DNA of 64,000 bases, taken from the NCBI RefSeq assembly GCF_026625705.1, contig NZ_CP113059.1, forward strand, positions 868,001 to 932,000. The letters run 5' to 3'. Every line of letters begins with the position of its first letter. Within the stretch, counting starts at the first letter, position 1. The DNA is from Pedobacter sp. SL55. Lineage in GTDB: Bacteria > Bacteroidota > Bacteroidia > Sphingobacteriales > Sphingobacteriaceae. Below the pieces are notes generated by a model. That model had not been told where the DNA came from. It worked only from the letters and a program-made list of their open reading frames with translations, and made no database searches. Shown here one piece after another: positions 32,019 to 39,419 of this stretch. Made by a program: the position numbers and the translations under genes.

Positions 32019-32462
32019 CTAATTTTTCTTGGCGGTTTGGCGCACTTTTTCTTTGAAAGAATTGGTCCATCCTAACAAAAAACCTCCAGCGCCAAAAGCC
32101 TGTTTTGCCCACTTGTAGAAATCAAAACTATCGGTATGTTTCACAATTTTACCGTCTTCTATTTCAAATTCGGCGTTAATTTTATTGATCACTTTTTTGC
32201 CCGTTGCCGTAAAAGTATAATGCGCTTCCCAATAGGCAGTCACTTTATTGCCCGCTGCTCTGATATTTCCAAAGGTCAAAGTCATATCCCCACTTCTCGA
32301 AATCAGCATTTGCCACATGGCTCTGGTTTGTTTGGCATCTAAATTTCTAAATACCGAATCATTAAAAACTGCATTTTCTGCATAGCTATCTTGCATGGTT
32401 TTATAATCCTTTTGCTGAAAAGCAGTGTAAAACTGATGGATCAGTTGTTCGTTTGCTGTCAT
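32019..32462 (-). CDS. Nuclear transport factor 2-like (SnoaL-type) protein
   Basis: The 147-residue protein has the NTF2/SnoaL-like cone fold pattern, with LIHQFYTAFQQKDYKTMQDS near 6, FRNLDAKQTRAMWQML near 38 and FEIEDGKIVKHTDSFDFYKW near 97. Proteins of this kind range from isomerases to ligand-binding proteins, and no catalytic residues are assigned. It is convergent with clpS (19 nt apart). A near-consensus -7 box (TAACTTTA) lies about 25 nt upstream of its start. Confidence 0.85.
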   Translation of the reverse strand: MTANEQLIHQFYTAFQQKDYKTMQDSYAENAVFNDSVFRNLDAKQTRAMWQMLISRSGDMTLTFGNIRAAGNKVTAYWEAHYTFTATGKKVINKINAEFEIEDGKIVKHTDSFDFYKWAKQAFGAGGFLLGWTNSFKEKVRQTAKKN

Positions 32463-32586
32463 GACTTTGTTGTTTTGAAGATTAAAGTTAGCTTAACCAA
32501 AACAATTAACCTTATAAAAACATTAATTTCATTGACTAAGAATTATCTTTAGGAACAATTAAATTACCTCATTTAAAATTAAGCAA

Positions 32587-33003
32587 ATGAAAAGACACGC
32601 AACCGCCCAATGGAACGGCACAGGTAAAGACGGAAAAGGCACTTTAACTACGCAGAGCACAACTTTGCAAGACACACAATACTCGTTTAAAAGCAGGTTT
32701 GAAGAAGGTGTAGGTACCAACCCAGAAGAATTGGTAGCTGCGGCACACGCCGGATGTTTTAGCATGAAGCTGAGTTTCAACATTTCTGCAGAAAACATTA
32801 CGCCAGAAAGCATCGAAACTAAAGCTACTGTAAACCTAAACCCAGAAAAGGGCGAAATTGACAACATCCACTTGGTAGTGAAAGTAAAGGCAGAAGGTTT
32901 GTCTCAAGAAAAATTTGATGAATTAGTAGCCGATGCAAAAGCAAATTGCCCAATTTCTAAATTGATGAACGCAGAGATTACTTTAGATTCTGAGTTATTG
33001 TAA
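32587..33003 (+). CDS. OsmC family peroxiredoxin-like protein
   Basis: OsmC/Ohr proteins reduce organic hydroperoxides with a cysteine pair. The 138 residues show TNPEELVAAAHAGCFSMKLSF (about 44-64, first Cys 57) and the second cysteine in ADAKANCPISKLMNAEI near 119. This spacing and the length fit OsmC rather than Ohr. It is intact, and it diverges from the NTF2-like gene over about 124 nt. A near-consensus -7 box (TATCTTTA) lies about 35 nt upstream. Confidence 0.92.
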   Translation: MKRHATAQWNGTGKDGKGTLTTQSTTLQDTQYSFKSRFEEGVGTNPEELVAAAHAGCFSMKLSFNISAENITPESIETKATVNLNPEKGEIDNIHLVVKVKAEGLSQEKFDELVADAKANCPISKLMNAEITLDSELL

Positions 33004-33012
33004 GATTTTTTT

Positions 33013-33072
33013 CAGCCACAGATGCACAAATATTTTATTCACTTTCAAGGCTCATCTGTGTATCTGTGGCTA
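33013..33072. repeat. AGCCACAGATGCAC-type inverted repeat after the OsmC gene
   Basis: CAGCCACAGATGCACA (from 33013) pairs with TGTGTATCTGTGGCT (to about 33072) with one mismatch. It lies just after the OsmC stop and could form a terminator hairpin. Same family as 10021-10160 and 35789-35838. Confidence 0.65.
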
Positions 33073-33116
33073 AAATCATTTAACTAAAAACAACGTTGAT
33101 TTTTTATAAAAAATAG

Positions 33117-33124
33117 TACATTTG
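33117..33124 (+). promoter_or_regulatory. Promoter of the alpha/beta hydrolase gene
   Basis: TACATTTG is a perfect -7 box, and TTG at 33096-33098 lies 18 bp upstream as the -33 element. The leader to ATG 33160 is about 30 nt. Confidence 0.55.
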
Positions 33125-33159
33125 GTTTTCTAGCATATTATTGATGACCAACGGTACAC

Positions 33160-34470
33160 ATGAAGAAGATTTTTTTACTATCTGCCCTTTTATTTTTAGC
33201 CTTAGCTAGCTTTTCGCAAAATGTTTTTAGCCTTTTTGGCAAAGCAAATACTTTTTTCGATCTATTTGCAGCTGGCAAATTTGAAGAAGCCCACGGCTAT
33301 TTCTCTGAAGAAGGCAAAACCAAAGTTACTGCCGAAAACCTAAAACAGTTTTGGACCAACATGGAAGCCAGATTGGGAAAGGTAAAATCTATAGACGCCA
33401 CTGGAAGCCGAAATCAAGGCGAATTTTATGCCGTAACCGTTAGTGGCGAGTTTCAGTACGACAAACAAGATTTTGTACTGATGTTTGATAAATCCGAAAA
33501 ATTGGTAGGGATGCACTTGCCGCCAAAGGCAGTAAGCTACAGAGCACCTGGTTACGCAGATAGCACACTTTACAAAGAAAAATCTACCTATATAGAATGG
33601 CCAGGGCATCAGTTGGCAGCGGTTGTTACTACGCCAAAAGATGGCAATAGTTTCCCTATTGTAGTGTTGGTACATGGTTCTGGCCCTAATGATATGGATG
33701 AGACCATAGGCCCCAACAAACCATTTAAGGATATTGCAGCGGGCTTAGCGCTTAACGGCATTGCCTCTATTAGGTACGTAAAACGTACGGTAATTTATCC
33801 GCAAGAATTTGGCAAAACTTATACCGTTAAAGAAGAAGTTTTAGATGATGCACTGGCAGCCATTGCTTTGGCAAAAAAAGTTGAAGGGGTAGATTTGAAA
33901 CAGATTTATGTGTTGGGCCACAGCTTAGGCGGTATGCTGGCTCCTCGTATTGCTACACTTGCGCCAGATTTAAAAGGTATTATTTTAGCGGCCGCCCCTG
34001 CCCGTTCATTGAGCGATCTCATTATTGAACAAAACAAATACATGGTTGCCCAAAGCAAAGATACATCTGCCGTGATGCAGAAAAATTTAGCAGATGCAAT
34101 TACCGAGATTGAAAAAACAAAACTAACCAAGTTGGCCAACAACATGAAACCAGACTCTATTTTGTTGGGCTTACCCGCAAGCTACTGGATTGATCTGAAC
34201 AACTACAACCAAGTAGAAACGGCAAAAAAATTGAAGCAACGTATTTTCGTGATCCAAGGCGGATATGATTTCCAGGTAAGTGAAACAGATTTTAATTTAT
34301 GGAAAGAGGCTTTAAGCAGCAATAGCAATGTGAATTTTAAACTTTATCCAGATTTTAACCACCTATTTGCTCAAGTAGAAGAAAAAGGGAATATGCTGCA
34401 ATACCAAAAACCTAGTAACGTAGAACAACGCACCATAGAAGATTTAGCAAACTGGATTAAGGAGTTGTAG
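33160..34470 (+). CDS. Exported alpha/beta hydrolase with DUF3887 domain
   Basis: The 436-residue protein has a signal peptide (MKKIFLLSALLFLALASFS), a DUF3887-like domain (about 22-125, FDLFAAGKFEEAHGYF) and an alpha/beta-hydrolase domain (about 140-436). The oxyanion region is VLVHGSGPNDMD near 168 and the nucleophile elbow is VLGHSLGGM near 250. A histidine in PDFNHLFAQ near 398 is the likely third catalytic residue. Serine esterase or peptidase activity in the periplasm is expected; the substrate is unknown. It is a single gene with its own promoter. Confidence 0.9.
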   Translation: MKKIFLLSALLFLALASFSQNVFSLFGKANTFFDLFAAGKFEEAHGYFSEEGKTKVTAENLKQFWTNMEARLGKVKSIDATGSRNQGEFYAVTVSGEFQYDKQDFVLMFDKSEKLVGMHLPPKAVSYRAPGYADSTLYKEKSTYIEWPGHQLAAVVTTPKDGNSFPIVVLVHGSGPNDMDETIGPNKPFKDIAAGLALNGIASIRYVKRTVIYPQEFGKTYTVKEEVLDDALAAIALAKKVEGVDLKQIYVLGHSLGGMLAPRIATLAPDLKGIILAAAPARSLSDLIIEQNKYMVAQSKDTSAVMQKNLADAITEIEKTKLTKLANNMKPDSILLGLPASYWIDLNNYNQVETAKKLKQRIFVIQGGYDFQVSETDFNLWKEALSSNSNVNFKLYPDFNHLFAQVEEKGNMLQYQKPSNVEQRTIEDLANWIKEL

Positions 34471-34924
34471 ATAAATCATTGACTTATTGTCACACTGAGC
34501 TTGTCGAAGTGTTTGTACTTACTCCAAAGGCCTCAACGAACTGTTTTGATTTATCCTATCGTGTGGACACAAATGTCAGGATGATTTTGTCTTTATTCGG
34601 TGGCATTCAACTTTTGAAGCATCAAAAGTCTACAAAAATGCTTGTCAATCCCGCTATGTGCCTTTCCACAATCTCCCGCTCATCAAAAAAACAGCGGCAC
34701 TTCGTTTAATCAGTTTTTGTGTTTTGTTTTTATTTGTCTGATTGAGCCCTTCGGGGTTTGTTTGTTAGCGATAAATGAAAGTGCTTGCAGAATTGAGCAC
34801 AAAACCACTGCGTTTCAGGTTTGGAATTGGCGCTTGTTATTTTGTGCTCCTGTTTTTTTGATCTGGCCGGCACTGGAGATTGACGGTCGTTTTTGGTTAA
34901 AAGCAATGCTTTTTTAAAGGCAGC
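34471..34924. other. Gene-free stretch with unusual composition
   Basis: No coding frame is supported; the longest frame has no family likeness. The left part holds a GTCACACTGAGCTTGTCGAAG repeat piece (34489-34510) of a kind common between genes in this phylum. The rest (about 34560-34900) appears richer in G+C than its flanks and ends in a short AAAAGCA/TGCTTTT hairpin (near 34902). It might be a non-coding RNA or an old insertion. Confidence 0.45.
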
Positions 34925-35767
34925 TCAGCCTGATCCCCATGAGGGATTAAAGCTTAGTGTTTCCATCCATTTAAACCAGTTTTGCACTTCAAAGTTGTAA
35001 CCTAATTTATCGCTCACGTTAACGGAGTTGATTTGCTTCCAGTCTAGCAGTTCATCTTTAAATAGTGGTTTTTCCATACCAGAAACATCACAAAGCTGGG
35101 TATAAAAAGCTGCTCTTGTTGGATGATGCGGTGCCACGCCATGGTAAATCTCGCTAAATTGTTCGGTTGCTAGCAAACGTAAACAAAGCCCAATACAATC
35201 ATCCAAAGTAATTAAATTGATTGGTGCTTTCCCATTAGACACATCGGCTCTGCCAGCAAAAAACTTAGCTAAATTTCTACCCGGCCCAATTAATCCAGCA
35301 AAGCGCATAATGGTGGTGCTAAACTGAGGATAGTTTTCCCAAAGTTTTTCGGCTTCTAGCAAAGCCCTTCCTGCATCATTTGTTGGATTTGGGAGTGTAT
35401 TTTCATCTACCTCAAAATTTCCATCTTCAAATACTCCCGTAGAACTAATAAAAACCAATTGACTGGTTTTGCCTAACGCTGCATTTGCAATTTTCGTTAA
35501 TTTCTGGGCATAGTTTTGTGCATTTTCTGCTTTGGCTCTTGGTGGCACGTTCACAAAAAGCACGTCTGTTTCAAAAAAACTAGCAGGCAAATCAGCATCT
35601 TCATTAAGGTTAATTTGATAAGGTTCGATACCCTCTGCCTTTAACTGCTCTAGTTTATCCATGCTAGTGGTAGAACCTTTAACCCTATAGCCTTTTGCCA
35701 GCAATGCCTTTGCAAAGGGCAAACCAAACCAACCGCAGCCTAAAATACTAATTGTTTTTATTTCCAT
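34925..35767 (-). CDS. NAD-dependent epimerase/dehydratase-like SDR protein
   Basis: An extended SDR-type protein of 280 residues. The N-terminus ISILGCGWFGLPFAKALLAK binds NAD(P), and the family pattern (VFISSTGVFEDGNFEVDENT near 117, TIMRFAGLIGPGRNLAKFF near 162) matches YeeZ/NAD-epimerase-like proteins. YxxxK is absent in the usual place, as in YeeZ-like members. The start is placed at ATG 35767 (MEIKTISIL); a farther in-frame start at 35794 would add nine residues. The substrate is unknown. It is divergent from the DUF2911 gene. Confidence 0.85.
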   Translation of the reverse strand: MEIKTISILGCGWFGLPFAKALLAKGYRVKGSTTSMDKLEQLKAEGIEPYQINLNEDADLPASFFETDVLFVNVPPRAKAENAQNYAQKLTKIANAALGKTSQLVFISSTGVFEDGNFEVDENTLPNPTNDAGRALLEAEKLWENYPQFSTTIMRFAGLIGPGRNLAKFFAGRADVSNGKAPINLITLDDCIGLCLRLLATEQFSEIYHGVAPHHPTRAAFYTQLCDVSGMEKPLFKDELLDWKQINSVNVSDKLGYNFEVQNWFKWMETLSFNPSWGSG

Positions 35768-35788
35768 TTGTGTGCAAAATAACACTTC

Positions 35789-35838
35789 GGCCACAGATGC
35801 ACAGATATTTTCTAGAATAAATTTGTGCAGCTATGGCT
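35789..35838. repeat. AGCCACAGATGCAC-type inverted repeat between divergent genes
   Basis: GGCCACAGATGCACAGA (from 35789) pairs imperfectly with ATTTGTGCAGCTATGGCT (to 35838). It lies upstream of both the epimerase-like gene and the DUF2911 gene, so here it cannot act as a normal terminator for either. Confidence 0.6.
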
Positions 35839-35908
35839 AATTAACAAAACCATGATAAACTGTGACAGAATTATTCAGTAATTTTATCGCACAACTAAAT
35901 AAAAAAAG

Positions 35909-36757
35909 ATGAAATCATCAATTAAACTCATTTTAGCATTTTTTATACTAATTACTTTAGGCGAAAACCTACAAGCACAAGGCCTAAAATTACCTCAGCC
36001 AAGTACGCCACAAACCGTAACACAAGATTTTGGTTTGGGAAAAATTAGCCTAAGCTACTCTCGTCCAAATGTAAAAGGGCGTAAAATTTTTGGTGCATTA
36101 GAGCCTTTTGATAAGGTTTGGCGCACTGGCGCTAACTCGGCAACGGTAATTAAATTTAGCGAAGCTGTTAAAGTTGAAGGCAAAGATTTAGCTGCTGGCG
36201 AGTATGCTTTATTCACTATCCCTGGCAAAACAGAGTGGACCATCATCTTTAACAAGGGCACTAAAGAATGGGGCGCATACACTTACAACGAAGCTAATGA
36301 CGTATTGCGTGTAAAGGTTAAACGTACTACGTTGAAAGATAAAGTAGAAACTTTTACTATTCAGTTTGCAAACGTTTATGATACCACTGCAGATTTACAA
36401 TTAGCTTGGGAAAATACTTTAGTGAACGTGAAGTTAACCACATCGGTAGACGAGCGTGTAATGGCAAGCATTGCAGAAGCAATGAAAGGCGAAAAGAAAC
36501 CTTATTTTCAAGCGGCGATGTACTATTTTGCTAATGGCAAAGACTTAAAAACTACTATGGAGTGGATGAATGAGGCCGATAAGCAAATGACTGATGCACC
36601 TTGGGTAAAACTTTGGAAAGGTCGTATGCAATTGAAAATGGGCGATAAAGCGGGTGCCGCACAGTCTGCTAAAGAAGGTGTAGAAATTGCAACCAAAATT
36701 AAAAACGAAGAATACATTCGTTTAAATACACAACTGTTAGAACAAACAAAGAAATAA
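35909..36757 (+). CDS. Exported DUF2911 family protein
   Basis: The 282-residue protein has a signal peptide (MKSSIKLILAFFILITLGENLQA, cut near 23). The DUF2911 domain covers about 30-175, with LSYSRPNVKGRKIFG near 51, WRTGANSATVIKFS near 72 and AGEYALFTIPG near 98. An alpha-helical, TPR-like tail follows (about 185-282). The function is unknown, and the family is widespread in Bacteroidota. A strong terminator follows at 36785-36814. Confidence 0.9.
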   Translation: MKSSIKLILAFFILITLGENLQAQGLKLPQPSTPQTVTQDFGLGKISLSYSRPNVKGRKIFGALEPFDKVWRTGANSATVIKFSEAVKVEGKDLAAGEYALFTIPGKTEWTIIFNKGTKEWGAYTYNEANDVLRVKVKRTTLKDKVETFTIQFANVYDTTADLQLAWENTLVNVKLTTSVDERVMASIAEAMKGEKKPYFQAAMYYFANGKDLKTTMEWMNEADKQMTDAPWVKLWKGRMQLKMGDKAGAAQSAKEGVEIATKIKNEEYIRLNTQLLEQTKK

Positions 36758-36784
36758 GCTTTTTTCTAATCAAAATTTATTTAT

Positions 36785-36814
36785 AAACCGTTGGAGCAAA
36801 TTCAACGGTTTTTC
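36785..36814 (+). terminator. Rho-independent terminator after the DUF2911 gene
   Basis: AAACCGTTG (36785-36793) and CAACGGTTT (36803-36811) pair perfectly, with a 9-nt loop and a run of Ts to 36814. Confidence 0.8.
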
Positions 36815-36838
36815 TTATTTAGATAACTTACCATATTA

Positions 36839-36917
36839 AGACTTACGAAGTTTAACTTTAGTTTTCTATTTTTTTGATAAAGTTGAGGATTTTACCATTT
36901 AAAAACTTCGTAAGTCT
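36839..36917. repeat. 79-nt element with 15-bp perfect terminal inverted repeats
   Basis: AGACTTACGAAGTTT (36839-36853) and AAACTTCGTAAGTCT (36903-36917) are exact reverse complements. An inner pair (AACTTTA/TAAAGTT) adds a second stem. There is no open frame. It has the form of a MITE-like or REP-like element, lying between the DUF2911 terminator and hisS. Confidence 0.7.
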
Positions 36918-37230
36918 ATCATCAGCAAAATGCGTTTGAATTTATTTTGAAATTGCATTTTAAGCTCCTAGTCAAGCCTTCGCATTGTTTCTCCGTTCAC
37001 TTTTAAACCGACCTGCAAAATTTTCGGGTGGCACCAACTAGCCCAAATACTTACTTTAATAGAAAAGTTTGAGTCGGACATTTTTGTTTCTTTTGATGTC
37101 TCAAAAGAAAAAGCCTGTCTGGTCAAGACAAAGCCATACATTGGCAATATCTTATATTTTGTAAATTAAATTTAAATGGGTTAACCCCCAAGTCTATCAA
37201 TACCTAAACGCAACTTTCATCATAATTATT
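36918..37230. other. Gene-free stretch upstream of hisS
   Basis: No coding frame with family likeness was seen. A TTTTTGTTTCTTTTGATGTC run and its near-complement TCTCAAAAGAAAAAG lie near 37079-37112. The right end carries the hisS promoter. Nothing else was recognised. Confidence 0.45.
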
Positions 37231-37238
37231 TACTTTTG
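37231..37238 (+). promoter_or_regulatory. -7 promoter box (TAnnTTTG) of hisS
   Basis: TACTTTTG ends 6 nt before the ATG at 37244, so the mRNA is predicted to be leaderless or nearly so. Confidence 0.5.
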
Positions 37239-37243
37239 CGGCT

Positions 37244-38626
37244 ATGTCAGTAACTAAGCCAAGCTTACCCAAAGGAACAAGAGATTTTTCGCCTTTAGAA
37301 ATGGTGAAACGCAATTATATTTATGATACCATTAAAACGGTTTTCAAAAAATATGGCTATGCAGAAATACAAACCCCAAGTATGGAAAATCTGCAAACTT
37401 TAACCGGTAAATATGGTGACGAAGGCGATAAACTGATTTTCAAAATTTTGAATTCTGGTGACTATCTTGCAAAAGTTGATGAAACCTTACTTACCACCCG
37501 CAACTCGCAACTCGCAACTTCAAAACTTTCAGAAAAAGCCCTACGTTACGACTTAACAGTTCCTTTCGCTCGCTACGTAGTAATGCACCAAAGCGAAATT
37601 GCTTTTCCATTTAAACGTTTCCAAGTACAGCCGGTTTGGCGTGCCGATAGACCACAGAAAGGTCGTTACCGCGAGTTTTACCAGTGCGATGCCGATGTAG
37701 TGGGTTCTACTTCACTACTTAACGAGGCAGAGTTTGTATTGATTTACCACGAAGCCTTAACCAACCTTGGTCTTAAAGACTTCAACATCAAAATCAACAA
37801 CCGTAAAATATTAAGCGGCATAGCCGAAATTATTGGCAAGCCAGAGCTGATTGTGGACATGACCGTAGCCATCGACAAATTAGATAAAATAGGTTTGGAC
37901 GGCGTAAGCAAAGAATTACTAGAGCGTGGTTTCACCGAAGCAGATATCGAGAAACTGAAACCCGTAATTTTGTTAGAAGGCTCAAACGAAGAAAAACTAG
38001 CAAGTTTAAGAACGGTTTTAGCCGCTTCAGAAACCGGCTTAAAAGGCATTGAAGAAATCGAAACTGTGTTTAACTACGTAAACAAACTCACAACTCATAA
38101 CACGCAACTCATAACTAAAGTAGAACTTGATATTACCCTTGCCCGTGGTTTAAACTATTATACTGGCTGTATTTTCGAGGTTAAAACTAACGAAGTTGCC
38201 ATGGGCAGCATTGGCGGCGGCGGCCGTTACGACGATTTGACTGGAATGTTTGGTTTGAAAGACCTAACAGGCGTTGGAATCTCTTTCGGTGCCGATCGTA
38301 TTTACGATGTGTTGGAAGAATTGAACTTATTCCCTACTTCGGCACAACAAGGCACTAAAGTATTGATTAGCAATTTTGATGAAGCTGCCGAGCTGTATGC
38401 TTTACCGCTATTGCAACAATTAAGAGATGCCAATATCGCTGCAGAGCTTTATCCGGCATCGGTAAAATTAAAAAAGCAAATGAGCTATGCCGATGCGAAA
38501 AGTATACCTTATGTGGTTCTAATTGGCGAAGAAGAAATGCAAAGCGGTTTGCTTACATTAAAGGATATGGTAAGCGGAGCACAACAGAAATTAACTGCAA
38601 CAGAGATTGTTGAGAAGTTGAGTTAA
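37244..38626 (+). CDS. hisS: Histidine--tRNA ligase
   Basis: This class II aminoacyl-tRNA synthetase charges tRNA-His. The 460 residues contain the motifs LPKGTRDFSPLEM near 8, EKALRYDLTVPFARYV near 99, RFQVQPVWRADRPQKGRYREF near 128 and motif 3 region GGGGRYDDLTGMFG near 325, with the histidine-binding LDITLARGLNYYTG near 297. The anticodon-binding domain covers about 370-460. Length is normal. The gene ends in a repeat-like stretch (AAAAGCCCCTCC) that leads into the convergent thioredoxin gene. Confidence 0.97.
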   Translation: MSVTKPSLPKGTRDFSPLEMVKRNYIYDTIKTVFKKYGYAEIQTPSMENLQTLTGKYGDEGDKLIFKILNSGDYLAKVDETLLTTRNSQLATSKLSEKALRYDLTVPFARYVVMHQSEIAFPFKRFQVQPVWRADRPQKGRYREFYQCDADVVGSTSLLNEAEFVLIYHEALTNLGLKDFNIKINNRKILSGIAEIIGKPELIVDMTVAIDKLDKIGLDGVSKELLERGFTEADIEKLKPVILLEGSNEEKLASLRTVLAASETGLKGIEEIETVFNYVNKLTTHNTQLITKVELDITLARGLNYYTGCIFEVKTNEVAMGSIGGGGRYDDLTGMFGLKDLTGVGISFGADRIYDVLEELNLFPTSAQQGTKVLISNFDEAAELYALPLLQQLRDANIAAELYPASVKLKKQMSYADAKSIPYVVLIGEEEMQSGLLTLKDMVSGAQQKLTATEIVEKLS

Positions 38627-38738
38627 AAGCCCCTCCTAATCCTCCCCAAAAGGGAGGACTTCGACCATACGCCTACTTCCCCAAGAACTTTTCTCTCCCT
38701 ATTGGGGAGAGATCCCTAAGGCAGAGAGGGGCTTTAAA
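38626..38738. repeat. Dispersed repeat between hisS and the thioredoxin gene
   Basis: The stretch begins AAAAGCCCCTCC, contains a CTCTCCC/GGGGAGAG pair (about 38691-38711) and ends GAGAGGGGCTTT. The outer edges AAAGCCCCTC and GAGGGGCTTT are reverse complements. The part from 38699 to 38738 codes for the last residues of the thioredoxin-family protein. Confidence 0.65.
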
Positions 38739-39322
38739 AGCTCGTTCAACTCCTTCTGAGTGGCTAAAGTCTTGTTTTTCGCATACCAGCCATGAAGTTT
38801 TTCGGCCAACTCGGGCATTTCTACCCCTTCTTTTTTCCAGTCGGCCATTAAACTTTGTAAAACTGCAGGTCTTGGCCCCCATTTAGGTAAAACCAAATTA
38901 CCTGCTTCATCTAAAATTAATAAAACCGGAATTGCTCTTCCGCCATTGGTTAAATGTGCATCAATCAACGGTAGGTTTTTATCGCGTAAAGTTAATTTCA
39001 GCTCAAATTTTTCTGGCGCAGCCGATACTATTTTATGTATTACAGGCACAATTTGAGCCGCATCGCCACACCATCCCTCGGTAATTACCAAAAAGCGATA
39101 TTTACCTTCAATTTTTTCCAATGTAGCAAGTAATTCTTCGCCCAGCACTGTGGTTTTATCAACTCTGTTCATACGTTGCACATTCATTTTGGTATAGTGC
39201 AACATGGCTTCAGAATTATCGGGGCCTGTAGTTTCGCCTTTAGCCAGTAGCTCATCTACTAAATTTCTATAGCTAGCATAGTCTAGCGTCTCTTTATCAA
39301 AAATATTACTGTAATTAAGCAT
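38699..39322 (-). CDS. Thioredoxin family protein
   Basis: The 207-residue protein has a thioredoxin fold, with LVITEGWCGDAAQIVPVIHK near 75 and ARPVLLILDEAGNLV-like cis-proline region (RAIPVLLILDEAG) near 127. The active-site motif WCGDA has a single cysteine rather than CxxC, as in many Bacteroidota members of this family, so it may not be a classical disulfide reductase. No signal peptide is visible; a cytoplasmic location is likely. The last 12 residues or so (KPLSALGISPQ) are encoded by an intergenic repeat. Confidence 0.88.
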   Translation of the reverse strand: MLNYSNIFDKETLDYASYRNLVDELLAKGETTGPDNSEAMLHYTKMNVQRMNRVDKTTVLGEELLATLEKIEGKYRFLVITEGWCGDAAQIVPVIHKIVSAAPEKFELKLTLRDKNLPLIDAHLTNGGRAIPVLLILDEAGNLVLPKWGPRPAVLQSLMADWKKEGVEMPELAEKLHGWYAKNKTLATQKELNELLKPLSALGISPQ

Positions 39323-39419
39323 AAAATAGCTGTAATAAAATGGTTACGCCCTTTTTTTAAATCTTTTATTGAGCGAGATTTGCGACCTCATTAACACACA
39401 CAAAACTCAAAGAATTTAA

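Noticed and set aside
33142..33153. GACCAACGG near the alpha/beta hydrolase start as a further LytTR-type site
   Set aside because: It is a single copy without a partner 21 bp away, so chance is more likely.
34642..34917. A 91-codon open frame on the plus strand
   Set aside because: The product has no family likeness, unusual composition and no promoter or ribosome-binding site; the stretch looks non-coding.
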